From the NCBI RefSeq assembly GCF_963678635.1, contig NC_087065.1, positions 66,373,374 to 66,437,373 of the forward strand: a stretch of 64,000 nt of DNA, in the 5' to 3' direction. How positions within the stretch are numbered: the first letter of the stretch is position 1; each line of letters opens with the position of its first letter. The notes below the pieces were generated by a model that was not told the origin of the DNA, did not search any database, and was given only the letters and a program-made list of their open reading frames with translations. Below are positions 9,920-24,097 of this stretch, one piece after another. The position numbers were made by a program, and so were the translations under genes. Source of the DNA: Symsagittifera roscoffensis. Taxonomy: Eukaryota; Xenacoelomorpha; Acoela; Convolutidae.

Positions 9920-11413
9920 TTATTTTGTCTTGTGAAGTATCATGTGCTTTTGGTGTTGTTTCTTAATGTATTCGCTAATCTGAGCGTCGAGAGGAATTTT
10001 GTTTATCGAGATGGAAAATATTCCAAATAAACTTGCAAAAAATATGCGTGCTTCACTTGCTTGGTTGCTTACTTGTGTATGTATTGAGCATGTATTGTAG
10101 AATCCTTTCAATAGTGAGTAGAGGAATCCAAAAAAAAATTAAACATAGTCAACAGATCTCACGTCAATTTTTCTAATATATAATAGGGCCATCGTAGAAA
10201 AGCTAGTAGCTCGTTTTTTTGTATTTGTTCGAGTTCACATAAAAGAAGAATTTTTTCTGGTTCAGACAGTGACATTTCCTGAAAAATTCAGCTCATTGTA
10301 TAGTCTAATTTCTCATCAAGTTGTATATCATTGTGATTTGCACCAAAAATGTTAGTTTGTTTTCAATACCATCAAATTTTTATCTTTTTGATTATTAGAT
10401 CTTATCCTATCAGGCTTGACTGTTTCAAAAGGGATTAATTCAATAAAAAAGTTTTGGTGAATTTTTATCATTCTTGCATGAATTTTAGCGACTTGAAATG
10501 TGGTAAAAGTTTCGTTTGGGTACCAAACAATGGTTGTTTGTGTGCGAGTGGTAGGATCGCATTATCCTTGGTATTTTTACCATGTAAGTGTATTCTTTGA
10601 TATAAATAGTATCGTCTTGTAAGTCACGTGTTACTTGAACTTTTTCCAATTGGATTTTGCAATCAAAAAACATAATTTCTTGGAAGCCTTTGTTCTTTGT
10701 GTCAGCTTACAATTTGAGGGGTTAGTAATTTCTTTGTGTGGTATCCAGTTTTTATCATTTGAGTCACAAGTTGAACGTCCGTTTGCACCGTGGTACGGGT
10801 ATTTAATGTCAAACTTAATATGCTTCAGAACTTGGTATGATTCAAATTCTGTCTAATGCGCGGAGTCTGGTAAAATTTGAAAACTTACTAATCTGCGACT
10901 TGCGCGTTTATTTGTGGTGATTTTTAATCGTTGTAATTCGTTTTCTCAATCTTCAGGATTAGGATCTAAAAGTCTTTTAATAATAGCTTGGATAAAAGGA
11001 CACAAGATTTAAGTCAGAGTTGCAGCTCGTGCTTTTGAGTAAAGTGTAGCTACTATATTTATTGAGTCTATATCTTTTGGTTCTGATTCACATTGTGTGA
11101 GTTGATTTATTGCGTTTTTATGTAGTGTTTTTTGATGATTTTCTTCACAATCAAAATGTGCAATTAAGAGGTCTGGTGGTCCTGGTCGAGGGAAGGATTT
11201 TGATGTGAGTTCTAAGCGGAAAAGGAGGGAAAGGGTTTTAAGGAAAAAACTATTAAGATATACCTGAATATGGCAATGTGTAAGATAAACCTGAATAAGG
11301 ATTGTAGAATGTTATAATCCAATAGTCTTTCTTGTATATCTATCGTATTTATAGATAAATTCTGTTGTGGTAAATAGAGTGGGTAAAGATTGAGCTGTTT
11401 TATTTGGTGCGAA
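9920..11413 (-). pseudogene. Envelope-like relic (segment E) in A2
   Basis: Same order of broken minus-strand frames as in A1, including the hydrophobic leader and the DCEEN/CESEP frame. It lacks the eight extra bases seen in A1. The small open stretches 9920-10111 and 10485-10673 are retained. Confidence 0.35.
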
Positions 11414-12830
11414 TAGAGGTAGTGGATGACGAACTAAGTTATTTAGTTTTATTGTTACATCGAATTTAAGTGTTAGGTTATCTTGAGTGAGGATTTGTAT
11501 ATCATGTTCTTGAATATCTTTGTGAATGTCGTGTCTGTATTGTAATCAGTTTAGTGTCCTTGTATGTAATTTTTTACTATCAAGATGTTTGTTAAATTGG
11601 GGAGTGGTGCTAAAAATGTCCGGTCTTAATGTAAAGGGATGTTCGTGCTTAGTAGTTCTCGATCACTATCGTCTAGATTTGCAGGGAAATTTAAGCGGAA
11701 CTTAGATGTTGGTGTTTCAACTGTTAATGAAGGGGTTGAAGGGATAAAGAGGTATCAGATGAAATGTCAATGGGGTCGTTTATCAAGTTTGGTTCGCCTT
11801 GTGAGAATCCTTGTGTCGTCCAATGTGGAAGACGTTGCGTTGATGTGGGGGGATTAAAAGGTTTTCACGAATTTGTTCAAAGTTGGCGTTGATCCCAAAT
11901 AGTCCGATGGGATAGTTGGGATATTTTGTTGATAGATTGTTTGCAGTGATGGGGGAGTACTTTGGATTGTATTACTAGAGAGATCCGAAGGGTGATGAAG
12001 GTATATTAAAATGATCTCTGGGGTTGCAAAGTTCCGATTTCGTCGCAATGGAAAATTTGTCTATCTTTTGTAGATGTTAAATTCTGTTCTTGGCTTGATG
12101 TCTAGTTCTGTTAAGATCTTGTTGAAGTGAGGAGTAAATGTTGCATGTTAATTCGTTTTGTAGTTCACTTAGGGATGCCTGACGAATTGCTGGTATCAAA
12201 GATTCGGATAAGCATGCGTGTTTTTCTTCAAATGTAAAGGGATTTTCTTGATATGAAATACGTGTAGATGATTGGGGTTGGTTTTTTGACTAGATGTTGT
12301 TGTTGTTAGGGGTCCTGAGATGTAGTTTTTGGTGGAAATTGTTTATTTGGTTGTTGATTAGCAAATTTGGATATTTTGGTATATAGTTTTTTCTTAATTA
12401 AACCTATGTTATTTATAGTATTCTTCATTAAAAATGATCAAGAGATTTTTTGCTAATGCGAAAATAATTATTGCCTTTTTATACATATGCAAAATGTTAG
12501 GATGAGAGAGACTAGAAAAGTGAAAAAATTTACAAAAAGAAGGGAGATGGCTTTCTTAATAAATTAAGGTCATAACATTTAAAAGGTTGTTGAAACTTCC
12601 TACCTGAGGCGGTGGTCGAGCATTTTTGAGATAATTGAAAATTACAAAGAGGCTGCAAAAAGTTAGAAGTGAAAAGAAGAAGTCCTACTTCTAGGGTGTC
12701 AATGATACAAAATATAAGTTTCGAAAAGTGTTGAAAAAATTGAAAGTAATTTCGAAATGATTATTTTAAAACATTCAACTGGTCTAGAGAGAAGCATTTG
12801 AGAGATGACTTGTTCCGTCGAAATAATTTT
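11414..12830 (-). other. Segment S in A2
   Basis: Copy of the shared hinge segment. It carries C at 11718 like A1, which keeps a plus-strand 72-aa ORF open. In A3-A6' and R the base is G and that ORF is interrupted. The pre-ATG region lacks part of a T-run present in A1 (near 12,340). Confidence 0.6.
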
Positions 12831-14187
12831 ACATATAACTGTCGGTGATTGTAAAAATCATTTAGACACAATGAAAACATTCAAAAACTTTCTTGAAACA
12901 TTTATATGTAGCAACTTCACTTAACAGGAAATGAGTTATTTTTGCTAGTTTTAGCAAATTTCAACAAAAAAAATGCTATTTTCATCAATATTCTCTCAAA
13001 AAATCCATTATAATCAATTCTAATGGGTTAATTTGGTATGAAATATTGGGATTACAATCCATTTTTATTCGATTGTAATTGAATGCTTTCGAAATGTATT
13101 GAGTTTAAGCCAGAGGTAGCTTTCTCATTAAGTATTTTCAGATCGGATTCAATGTCTGCTCGTCACGATATCTTATTTTCGGCCTGATAGGTTTGTGCAA
13201 TTTCTTAGTCTAATACCGATCTCAATGTTACTCTTATATCTCCTAGTCTCAATAGATCTAGTGTATACTGCTAATTGCGAGTTGGTCATGGAGCTTGTCC
13301 AAAAGGAGAACACCGGTAGTCTGAAATGTATTTAAATTGTTCTGGTAGTTTCAGCACTAGAAATACTCGTCAGTGTAAGTGATGGAATATGATATGTTAG
13401 TTAGTGATATTTTATAGGGATGGTTTTATCAATAAATTAAATAGTTTATAAATACTAGTCCAGAATTGGTTCCACCCATCCGGGGTTTAGGGATATTTTA
13501 GTTTTTAGATTGTTTATTGTAGTGAAGGACGGATGGAAAGATTTCTGATTCTTCGTGGTAGTTTTCTTTTGAGCATTTGGAGCACTGACTTCGTGAAGAA
13601 AGAAGAGATGTAGTTGTGGTTTAAGAGCAGAGAAGACCCATCTGTTCAAAAGATGGGTCTGGTTTGATTGTGGGTCGTCTTGAGTGATTGTGTCAAGATT
13701 GCAGATCGATGCAATGAAGAATCGATTTCGTTTAGCTTAAAGCGAGACTACGTGCAAGATAAAGATGACTTTTCCGTGTGAAATGCCAAGTGACTAGGAT
13801 CGGTATGCGAGATCAACATCGAGTTCGCCCTTCGTATGTTTCAGTGGTTTCCTTTGCTGTGATGTCTAGTCCAAATTTTAAATCCTTTGAGGGTAGTGAT
13901 TACGGCAACAAACCAAAAGATTTGCCATTCCAGAATTGAAAATTAATAGATTTTTCATCTCCTTTGCTGCTCGTTCCGCGTTCTCTAAAAAATCTTCTAC
14001 ATTGCATTTTTATATCTACATCTTGTTAGTGAGATCAACTTTAGTGATGATATTCAATTAGATGTTTTCGCAAAAGCGTTTTTTAATTAGTTCGGTTATT
14101 TTAAAAGATTTGCTCACCTTGGAGCCACTCTTATCAAAAATAGCGTATCGGGATTAAAGCAAATGGTGGGGGCATGTACCTCGAGCG
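12831..14187. other. Tail segment T in A2, no gene recognised
   Basis: Same balanced-composition spacer as in A1, with two private changes near 13,948-13,952. Its last bases, catgtacctcgagcg, include the right breakpoint of the deletion that defines B (about 14,178). Confidence 0.55.
13634..13660. other. Perfect hairpin in tail of A2
   Basis: Identical 10-bp stem and gttcaaa loop to the A1 copy. Confidence 0.7.
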
Positions 14188-16277
14188 ACAGCTTTCTGGT
14201 TAGGCCAGAGTGGGTTACAATTTCACCGTCTCTTTGGACAGAGTCTCCTTTTGTGTTTAACCTTCTGTTTCAACTTTTCAGGTGTTTTTCTCTTATTTGT
14301 TTTGGTTTTGTCTTTTTCTCCAAAGTAGATCATTATGTTTTTTTTTTACTTTATAGTGTTTCTTTTGGTTTCAGTATAGTTTGAAAGTTGGCTTCAAAGG
14401 AAAAATTTATCCAGTTTTAATCGGGTTTAATTTGGTTTGGGTACTGTGGGGCTTTCTTTCAAATTCAAGCTATTGATTTGTGGTTTTGTGGCGTTAGTAA
14501 GCTGCGTTGGTTATTGTAAGCTTACTCTTATTTCCCTCCAACCTTGTTGAAGGAAAGTTTGAAACGTGTGAAAACAAGTTAGAGTTGTTATCAGTGAAGT
14601 TTAAAACATGAAATTCATTTATTAGATAATTCTTCGTACACGAGTTTGTGCGAATTGGTGAAAAAAGTGGGTAAAGTGTGAGCGAGTGAATTGTCGACGT
14701 TTAAAAAAAGTTAAGAATCAAAAAAAGAAGTGTTATTTGAAAAGAATAGTTTTCATTTAAATTAATTGCAATTTTATGAATTTACTGCTTTACTTATCTG
14801 AATTTTACTGCCAATTTATCAATTTATTAATACACTTCTGTTGTATTGAAATTTACTGCGTTATTAGTTTCTTTTCATTGTTAAATAGAACTTTAAAAGT
14901 ATAGTAAGAAGAGATTATCATTTTTTATTTGGATGTTTTCTCTTTAGATGAATGATCGGTGAAATTTAAAAAAAAGTGAGAAGTTTATAAAAAAGGGTGA
15001 GCGCTTTGGTTTTTTTATTAGTTGAAAAATCAATGCATACTTACGCAGGATTATCATCAGTGAAAAATCCATTAGAGAAATTAGTGTGGTTTGTGCCTGA
15101 TGATGCGAGAAGTTTCGCAAACATGCGGATGATGTATTTAGTTTGAAGTAGAGGCCAGAGAAGCTCCAGCGCTCTGATGATGTTTAGGTCTTCGTTATCA
15201 ATTGAGAATTTGTGATGAGTTTTGGATTAAATTAAACAATTTATTGTTATAATTAGTGTCATGTATATATTCTAGTATGAGACTTAAATGGGATATATAT
15301 ATTCTTTGGGGAAATTATTGGGTGGGAGACATCAACATCAAACGATTTGGTAAGTGCGCTCAACATTTACAATCGGCGAATGGAAACATAATTACGGAGG
15401 ATGCCAAGGAGATTAGTGTTCCTTATGCAATAAGTGAAATTTGGTGAAGTGTATTTTGATATAATGATTGTAAATCTGTGTTGTGGGTTACGTTTTGGTG
15501 TATTAGATGTATAGTGATGTTGTATAAATTTGTAGTATGTACATGTACGTGTTAATTTTATTCGTAATATAATTTCGAGCAAATAGTGTAAGTCATGTTC
15601 CTTAGGTGTAGGGAATTGCAAGTTTAGTGCAAACTGGTTAAGTTCATTAAAGTATGACTCGTATGCTTTAATGTTTTTTAATTTAGTGCTGTAGCGAGGA
15701 TGTTATCGAATTTTTGTAAGTTCTATCTATTTTAACTACATAACAGATTTGATAAAGAATTTTTCTGTTAGTTGTGGGTTAACATTCGGGTCTTCCTCCT
15801 TTGGATGATCATAGTGTTGATGGAGAATCTATTGTGCGTTGTACTATGAATCTGTTAAGTGTTTGGTTGAGTCCGATTGTAATGAATTAATTTTCGTGAA
15901 GTGCGGTTGTTAGTTTGTGTAGTCCGGATTGGCATAAGTCGTTTTGTTCGGGGGTGTTGTATAAGGGAAGGGCTAATGGGTTAGCAAAGTGGTAGTTAAA
16001 GTCCAAGAAAACGTGGGAACCAGGCTATATTAATCGACAAAGTTCAGTTGGTTTTCGTTAGTGGTCGTGTAGTAAGTACATTGAGGGAAAATCTGTAAGT
16101 TATAAACTAAAATTTCTTTGGTGTTGTTATGTTGTGGGTGAAACGAATATCGTCGGGATGATCTGGGACGGCTGATCAGGATTGGAGGTGTGGCGTTGGG
16201 TGTTTTCATTTAAAAATTCTATGGGCTCGTGTAGGTTCTGCATTTGCTGATGGAATTGAGGATTGTGACCTCGAGCG
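14188..16277. repeat. Megasatellite unit B1 (short form, 2.09 kb)
   Basis: The head of A up to gattgtga (16,268), then directly cctcgagcg and the next unit. It follows an A tail and carries the matching start variants (ggccagag, cagtatag). It is B-type at most head sites but A-type at the tagtgttgatgg site near 15,812. Private changes occur near 14,608 and 14,638. Confidence 0.94.
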
Positions 16278-18367
16278 ACAGCTTTCTGGTTAGGTCAGAG
16301 TGGGTTACAATTTCACCGTCTCTTTGGACAGAGTCTCCTTTTGTGTTTAACCTTCTGTTTCAACTTTTCAGGTGTTTTTCTCTTATTTGTTTTGGTTTTG
16401 TCTTTTTCTCCAAAGTAGATCATTATGTTTTTTTTTACTTTATAGTGTTTCTTTTGGTTTCAGTAAAACTTGAAAGTTGGCTTCAAAGGAAAAATTTATC
16501 CAGTTTTAATCGGGTTTAATTTGGTTTGGGTACTGTGGGGCTTTCTTTCAAATTCAAGCTATTGATTTGTGGTTTTGTGGCGTTAGTAAGCTGCGTTGGT
16601 TATTGTAAGCTTACTCTTATTTCCCTCCAACCTTGTTGAAGGAAAGTTTGAAATGTGTGAAAACAAGTTAGAGTTGTTATCAGTGAAGTTTAAAACTTGA
16701 AATTCATTTATTAGATAATTCTTCGTGGACGAGTTTGTGCGAATTGGTGAAAAAAGTGGGTAAAGTGTGAGCGAGTGAATTGTGGACGTTTAAAAAAAGT
16801 TAAGAATCAAAAAAAGAAGTGTTATTTGAAAAGAATAGTTTTCATTTAAATTAATTGCAATTTTATGAATTTACTGCTTTACTTATCTGAATTTTACTGC
16901 CAATTTATCAATTTATTAATATACTTCTGTTGTATTGAAATTTACTGCGTTTTTAGTTTCTTTTCATTGTTAAATAGAACTTTAAAAGTATAGTAAGAAG
17001 AGATTGTCATTTTTTATTTGGATTTTTCTCTTTAGATGAACGATCGTTGAAATTAAAAAAAAAGTGAGAAATTTATAAAAAAAGGGTGAGTGCTTTGGTT
17101 TTTTTATTAGTTGAAAAATCAATGCATACTTACGCAGGATTATCATCAGTGAAAAATCCATTAGAGAAATTAGTGTGGTTTGTGCCTGATGATGCGAGAA
17201 GTTTCGCAAACATGCGGATGATGTATTTAGTTTGAAGTAGAGGCCAGAGAAGCTCCAGCGCTCTGATGATGTTTAGGTCTTCGTTATCAATTGAGAATTT
17301 GTGATGAGTTTTGGATTAAATTAAACAATTTATTGTTATAATTAGTGTCATGTATATATTCTAGTATGAGACTTAAATGGGATATATATATTCTTTGGGG
17401 AAATTATTGGGTGGGAGACATCAACATCAAACGATTTGGTAAGTGCGCTCAACATTTACAATCGGCGAATGGAAACATAATTACGGAGGATGCCAAGGAG
17501 ATTAGTGTTCCTTATGCAATAAGTGAAATTTGGTGAAGTGTATTTTGAAATAATGATTGTAAATCTGTGTTGTGGGTGACGTTTTGGTGTATTAGATGTA
17601 TAGTGATGTTGTATAAATTTGTAGTATGTACATGTACGTGTTAATTTTATTCGTAATATAATTTCGAGCAAATAGTGTAAGTAATGTTCCTTAGGTGTAG
17701 GGAATTGCAAGTTTAGTGCAAACTGGTTAAGTTCATTAAAGTATGACTCGTATGCTTTAGTGTTTTTTAATTTAGTGCTGTAGCGAGGATGTTATCGAAT
17801 TTTTGTAAGTTCTATCTATTTTAACTACATAACAGATTTGATAAAGAATTTTTCTGTTAGTTGTGGGTTAACATTCGGGTCTTCCTCCTTTGGATGATCA
17901 TAGTGGTTGATGGAGAATCTATTGTGCGTTGTACTATGAATCTGTTAAGTGTTTGGTTGAGTCCGATTGTAATGAATTAATTTTCGTGAAGTGCGGTTGT
18001 TAGTTTGTGTAGTCCGGATTGGCATAAGTCGTTTTGTTCGGGGGTGTTGTATAAGGGAAGGGCTAATGGGTTAGCAAAGTGGTAGTTAAAGTCCAAGAAA
18101 ACGTGGGAACCAGGCTATATTAATCGACAAAGTTCAGTTGGTTTTCGTTAGTGGTCGTGTAGTAAGTACATTGAGGGAAAATCGGTAAGTTATAAACTAA
18201 AATTTCTTTGGTGTTGTTATGTTGTGGGTGAAACGAATATCGTCGGGATGATCTGGGACGGCTGATCAGGATTGGAGGTGTGGCGTTGGGTGTTTTCATT
18301 TAAAAATTCTATGGGCTCGTGTAGGTTCTGCATTTGCTGATGGAATTGAGGATTGTGACCTCGAGCG
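16278..18367. repeat. Megasatellite unit B2 (short form)
   Basis: Follows B1 and therefore carries the post-B start variants ggtcagag and cagtaaaac. Its first ~900 bases also carry A-like variants (gaacgatcg near 17,038). It is B-type from about 17,176 onward. The junction is at 18,358. Private changes include an extra A near 17,078 and a base change near 17,683 that alters the incidental 84-aa ORF. Confidence 0.94.
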
Positions 18368-20398
18368 ACAGCTTTCTGGTTAGGTCAGAGTGGGTTACAA
18401 TTTCACCGTCTCTTTGGACAGAGTCTCCTTTTGTGTTTAACCTTCTGTTTCAACTTTTCAGGTGTTTTTCTCTTATTTGTTTTGGTTTTGTCTTTTTCTC
18501 CAAAGTAGATCATTATGTTTTTTTTTTACTTTATAGTGTTTCTTTTGGTTTCAGTAAAACTTGAAAGTTGGCTTCAAAGGAAAAATTTATCCAGTTTTAA
18601 TCGGGTTTAATTTGGTTTGGGTACTGTGGGGCTTTCTTTCAAATTCAAGCTATTGATTTGTGGTTTTGTGGCGTTAGTAAGCTGCTTTGGTTATTGTAAG
18701 CTTACTCTTATTTCCCTCCAACCTTGTTGAAGGAAAGTTTGAAATGTGTGAAAACAAGTTAGAGTTGTTATCAGTGAAGTTTAAAACTTGAAATTCATTT
18801 ATTAGATAATTCTTCGTGGACGAGTTTGTGCGAATTGGTGAAAAAAATGGGTAAAGTGTGAGCGAGTGAATTGTGGACGTTTAAAAAAAGTTAAGAATCA
18901 AAAAAAGAAGTGTTATTTGAAAAGAATAGTTTTCATTTAAATTAATTGCAATTTTATGAATTTACTGCTTTACTTATCTGAATTTTACTGCCAATTTATC
19001 AATTTATTAATATACTTCTGTTGTATTGAAATTTACTGCGTTATTAGTTTCTTTTCATTGTTAAATAGAACTTTAAAAGTATAGTAAGAAGAGATTGTCA
19101 TTTTTTATTTGGATTTTTCTCTTTAGATGAACGATCGGTGAAATTAAAAAAAAAGTGAGAAATTTATAAAAAAGGGTGAGTGCTTTGGTTTTTTTATTAG
19201 TTGAAAAATCAATGCATACTTACGCAGGATTATCATCAGTGAAAAATCCATTAGAAAAATTAGTGCGGTTTGTGCCTGATGATGCGAGAAGTTTCGCAAA
19301 CAAGCGGATGATGTATTTAGTTTGAAGAAGAGGCCAGAGAAGCTCCAGCGCTCTGATGATGTTTAGTTCTTCGTTATCAATTGAGAATTTGTGATGAGTT
19401 TTGGATTAAATTAAACAATTTATTGTTATAATTAGTGTCATGTATATATTCTAGTATGAGACTTAAATGGGATATATATATTCTTTGGGGAAATTATTGG
19501 GTGGGAGACATCAACATCAAACGATTTGGTAAGTGCGCTCAACATTTACAATCGGCGAATGGAAACATAATTACGGAGGATGCCAAGGAGATTAGTGTTC
19601 CTTATGCAGTAAGTGAAATTTGGTGAAGTGTATTTTGAAATAATGATTGTAAATCTGTGTTGTGGGTTACGTTTTGGTGTATTAGATGTATAGTGATGTT
19701 GTATAAATTTGTAGTATGTACATGTACGTGTTAATTTTTTTCGTAATATAATTTCGAGCAAATAGTGTAAGTCATGTTCCCTAGGTGTAGGGAATTGCAA
19801 GTTTAGTGCAAACTGGTTAAGTTCATTAAAGTATGACTCGTATGCTTTAATGTTTTTTAATTTAGTGCTGTAGCGAGGATGTTATCGAATTTTTGTAAGT
19901 TCTATCTATTTTAACTACATAACAGATTTGATAAAGAATTTTTCTGTTAGTTGTGGGTTAACATTCGGGTCTTCCTCCTTTGGATGATCATAGTGTTGAT
20001 GGAGAATCTATTGTGCGTTGTACTATGAATCTGTTAAGTGTTTGGTTGAGTCCGATTGTAATGAATTAATTTTCGTGAAGTGCGGTTGTTAGTTTGTGTA
20101 GTCCGGATTGGCATAAGTCGTTTTGTTCGGGGGTGTTGTATAAGGGAAGGGCTAATGGGTTAGCAAAGTGGTAGTGTGAAGTCCAAGAAAACGTGGGAAC
20201 CAGGCTATATTAATCGACAAAGTTCAGTTGGTTTTCGTTAGTGGTCGTGTAGTAAGTACATTGAGGGAAAATCGGTAAGTTATAAACTAAAATTTCTTTG
20301 GTGTTGTTATGTTGTGGGTGAAACGAATATCGTCGGGATGATCTGGGACGGCTGATCAGGATTGGAGGTGTGGCGTTGGGTGTTTTCATTTAAAAATT

Positions 20399-20789
20399 CT
20401 ATGGGCTCGTGTAGGTTCTGCATTTGCTGATGGAATTGAGGATTGTGATGTTGAGTGAGGTAGAGTGTGTTAGTTGGTCAATTGTTAGGGTCGTATTTGT
20501 CGTATGAATAAACTGTGGTTGTGTTATGAAGTTGTAGTTTAGGTATAGCTGGTTATCTGTCATAGGGCTAGGTGGGTCGGGTTGGTCGCTGGACATCGGG
20601 AAAGAATAGGAGTGGCGTCAGTATAAGAAAAGGGGGCTGGAGAGGATTCGTTTGGAAGGTGGGAAGCAAGGGTTGGAAAGGTTGCTTTGAAAACGTGGAT
20701 GGGACAGGCTCTGAGTCTAGGATTTCTTCGGAAGTTTCTTTATCGGCGTTGCTGAAGTTAGAATTAGTGTTAAAGTACATCTGTCGCAA
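20399..20789 (-). pseudogene. Segment P relic in A3
   Basis: Minus-strand frames 20,568-20,789 and 20,399-20,596 match the consensus of later copies. The same frameshift separates them. Confidence 0.35.
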
Positions 20790-21186
20790 ATCATCTCAAT
20801 CTGTGCGTAGTGAGTTAGTTGAAAAGGTGGGTAGGGGAAAAGAGGTCAGGTCTGAAAGTGAAATGCGGGACGAGTGGCGTTGAAGAATGTATGTATAGGA
20901 AAGGGAACGGTTGAGGCATCCATTCTGTCGGCTCATCATGTGCTAAAAAGATAGTTGTTTTGAGAAAGAAATTCTGTCGTATGTGGTTGCTTTACAATCT
21001 GCTCAAATGCGTCATCAATGGTTGACTGGTGGGGTGCTAAATGGGATGTTGGGCTTTGTGGGTAGCTATGACCTTGAGAAGTGTGTTCTGTTATTGCTAA
21101 TGTATTCCTATTGCTTCGTGGTACTAAAGATTAAGGATGATTATTATATAGGTGATGTAACTGTGGTGGTGCTGTAGGCGATGGAT

Positions 21187-22680
21187 TTATATTGTCTTGT
21201 GAAGTATCATGTGCTTTTGGTGTTGTTTCTTAATGTATTCGCTAATCTGAGCGTCGAGAGGAATTTTGTTTATCGAGATGGAAAATATTCCAAATAAACT
21301 TGCAAAAAATATGCGTGCTTCACTTGCTTGGTTGCTTACTTGTGTATGTATTGAGCATGTATTGTAGAATCCTTTCAATAGTGAGTAGAGGAATCCAAAA
21401 AAAAATTAAACATAGTCAACAGATCTCACGTCAATTTTTCTAATATATAGTAGGGCCATCGTAGAAAAGCTAGTAGCTCGTTTTTTTGTATTTGTTCGAG
21501 TTCACATAAAAGAAGAATTTTTTCTGGTTCAGACAGTGACATTTCCTGAAAAATTCAGCTCATTGTATAGTCTAATTTCTCATCAAGTTGTATATCATTG
21601 TGATTTGCACCAAAAATGTTAGTTTGTTTTCAATACCATCAAATTTTTATCTTTTTGATTATTAGATCTTATCCTATCAGGCTTGACTGTTTCAAAAGGG
21701 ATTAATTCAATAAAAAAGTTTTGGTGAATTTTTATCATTCTTGCATGAATTTTAGCGACTTGAAATGTGGTAAAAGTTTCTTTTGGGTACCAAACAATGG
21801 TTGTTTGTGTGCGAGTGGTAGGATCGCATTATCCTTGGTATTTTTACCATGTAAGTGTATTCTTTGATATAAATAGTATCGTCTTGTAAGTCACGTGTTA
21901 CTTGAACTTTTTCCAATTGGATTTTGCAATCAAAAAACATAATTTCTTGGAAGCCTTTGTTCTTTGTGTCAGCTTACAATTTGAGGGGTTAGTAATTTCT
22001 TTGTGTGGTATCCAGTTTTTATCATTTGAGTCACAAGTTGAACGTCCGTTTGCACCGTGGTACGGGTATTTAATGTCAAACTTAATATGCTTCAGAACTT
22101 GGTATGATTCAAATTCTGTCTAATGCGCGGAGTCTGGTAAAATTTGAAAACTTACTAATCTGCGACTTGCGCGTTTATTTGTGGTGATTTTTAATCGTTG
22201 TAATTCGTTTTCTCAATCTTCAGGATTAGGATCTAAAAGTCTTTAAATAATAGCTTGGATAAAAGGACACAAGATTTAAGTCAGAGTTGCAGCTCGTGCT
22301 TTTGAGTAAAGTGTAGCTACTATATTTATTGAGTCTATATCTTTTGGTTCTGATTCACATTGTGTGAGTTGATTTATTGCGTTTTTATGTAGTGTTTTTT
22401 GATGATTTTCTTCACAATCAAAATGTGCAATTAAGAGGTCTGGTGGTCCTGGTCGAGGGAAGGATTTTGATGTGAGTTCTAAGCGGAAAAGGAGGGAAAG
22501 GGTTTTAAGGAAAAAACTATTAAGATATACCTGAATATGGCAATGTGTAAGATAAACCTGAATAAGGATTGTAGAATGTTATAATCCAATAGTCTTTCTT
22601 GTATATCTATCGTATTTATAGATAAATTCTGTTGTGGTAAATAGAGTGGGTAAAGATTGAGCTGTTTTATTTGGTGCGAA
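21187..22680 (-). pseudogene. Envelope-like relic (segment E) in A3
   Basis: Same broken frames as in A1 and A2, with no copy-specific disruption noticed. Confidence 0.35.
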
Positions 22681-24097
22681 TAGAGGTAGTGGATGACGAA
22701 CTAAGTTATTTAGTTTTATTGTTACATCGAATTTAAGTGTTAGGTTATCTTGAGTGAGGATTTGTATATCATGTTCTTGAATATCTTTGTGAATGTCGTG
22801 TCTGTATTGTAATCGGTTTAGTGTCCTTGTATGTAATTTTTTACTATCAAGATGTTTGTTAAATTGGGGAGTGGTGCTAAAAATGTCCGGTCTTAATGTA
22901 AAGGGATGTTCGTGCTTAGTAGTTCTCGATCACTATCGTCTAGATTTGCAGGGAAATTTAAGCGGAACTTAGATGTTGGTGTTTGAACTGTTAATGAAGG
23001 GGTTGAAGGGATAAAGAGGTATCAGATGAAATGTCAATGGGGTCGTTTATCAAGTTTGGTTCGCCTTGTGAGAATCCTTGTGTCGTCCAATGTGGAAGAC
23101 GTTGCGTTGATGTGGGGGGATTAAAAGGTTTTCACGAATTTGTTCAAAATTGGCGTTGATCCCAAATAGTCCGATGGGATAGTTGGGATATTTTGTTGAT
23201 AGATTGTTTGCAGTGATGGGGGAGTACTTTGGATTGTATTACTAGAGAGATTCGAAGGGTGATGAAGGTATATTAAAATGATCTCTGGGGTTGCAAAGTT
23301 CCGATTTCGTCGCAATGGAAAATTTGTCTATCTTTTGTAGATGTTAAATTCTGTTCTTGGCTTGATGTCTAGTTCTGTTAAGATCTTGTTGAAGTGAGGA
23401 GTAAATGTTGCATGTTAATTCGTTTTGTAGTTCACTTAGGGATGCCTGACGAATTGCTGGTATCAAAGATTCGGATAAGCATGCGTGTTTTTCTTCAAAT
23501 GTAAAGGGATTTTCTTGATATGAAATACGTGTAGATGATTGGGGTTGGTTTTTTGACTAGATGTTGTTGTTGTTAGGGGTCCTGAGATGTAGTTTTTGGT
23601 GGAAATTGTTTATTTGGTTGTTGATTAGCAAATTTGGATATTTTGGTATATAGTTTTTTCTTAATTAAACCTATGTTATTTATAGTATTCTTCATTAAAA
23701 ATGATCAAGAGATTTTTTGCTAATGCGAAAATAATTATTGCCTTTTTATACATATGCAAAATGTTAGGATGAGAGAGACTAGAAAAGTGAAAAAATTTAC
23801 AAAAAGAAGGGAGATGGCTTTCTTAATAAATTAAGGTCATAACATTTAAAAGGTTGTTGAAACTTCCTACCTGAGGCGGTGGTCGAGCATTTTTGAGATA
23901 ATTGAAAATTACAAAGAGGCTGCAAAAAGTTAGAAGTGAAAAGAAGAAGTCCTACTTCTAGGGTGTCAATGATACAAAATATAAGTTTCGAAAAGTGTTG
24001 AAAAAATTGAAAGTAATTTCGAAATGATTATTTTAAAACATTGAACTGGTCTAGAGAGAAGCATTTGAGAGATGACTTGTTCCGTCGAAATAATTTT
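22681..24097 (-). other. Segment S in A3
   Basis: Has the G (plus-strand TGA) shared with R and the later A copies. Private changes near 23,148 and 23,252 alter two residues of the minus-strand stretch at 23,121-23,315. Confidence 0.6.

Larger units (their letters stand above)
7102..14187. repeat. Megasatellite unit A2 (long form, 7.09 kb)
   Basis: Complete A unit and a good reference copy. It carries the A-type diagnostic bases throughout the head (aagcgg, gaagaagagg, gcagtaag, a T-run near 8470). It directly follows A1 with no B between them, the only A-A pair in the window. Segments: H 7102-9131, P 9132-9522, unassigned 9523-9919, E 9920-11413, S 11414-12830, T 12831-14187. It shares with A4, A5 and A6' the taagctataaac variant near 9009. 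Confidence 0.95.

Noticed and set aside
16244-16519. ORF created across the B junction (MLMELRIV...) as a novel fusion gene
   Set aside because: It is an accident of the deletion join. Downstream length varies with a T-run and it is lost in B4.
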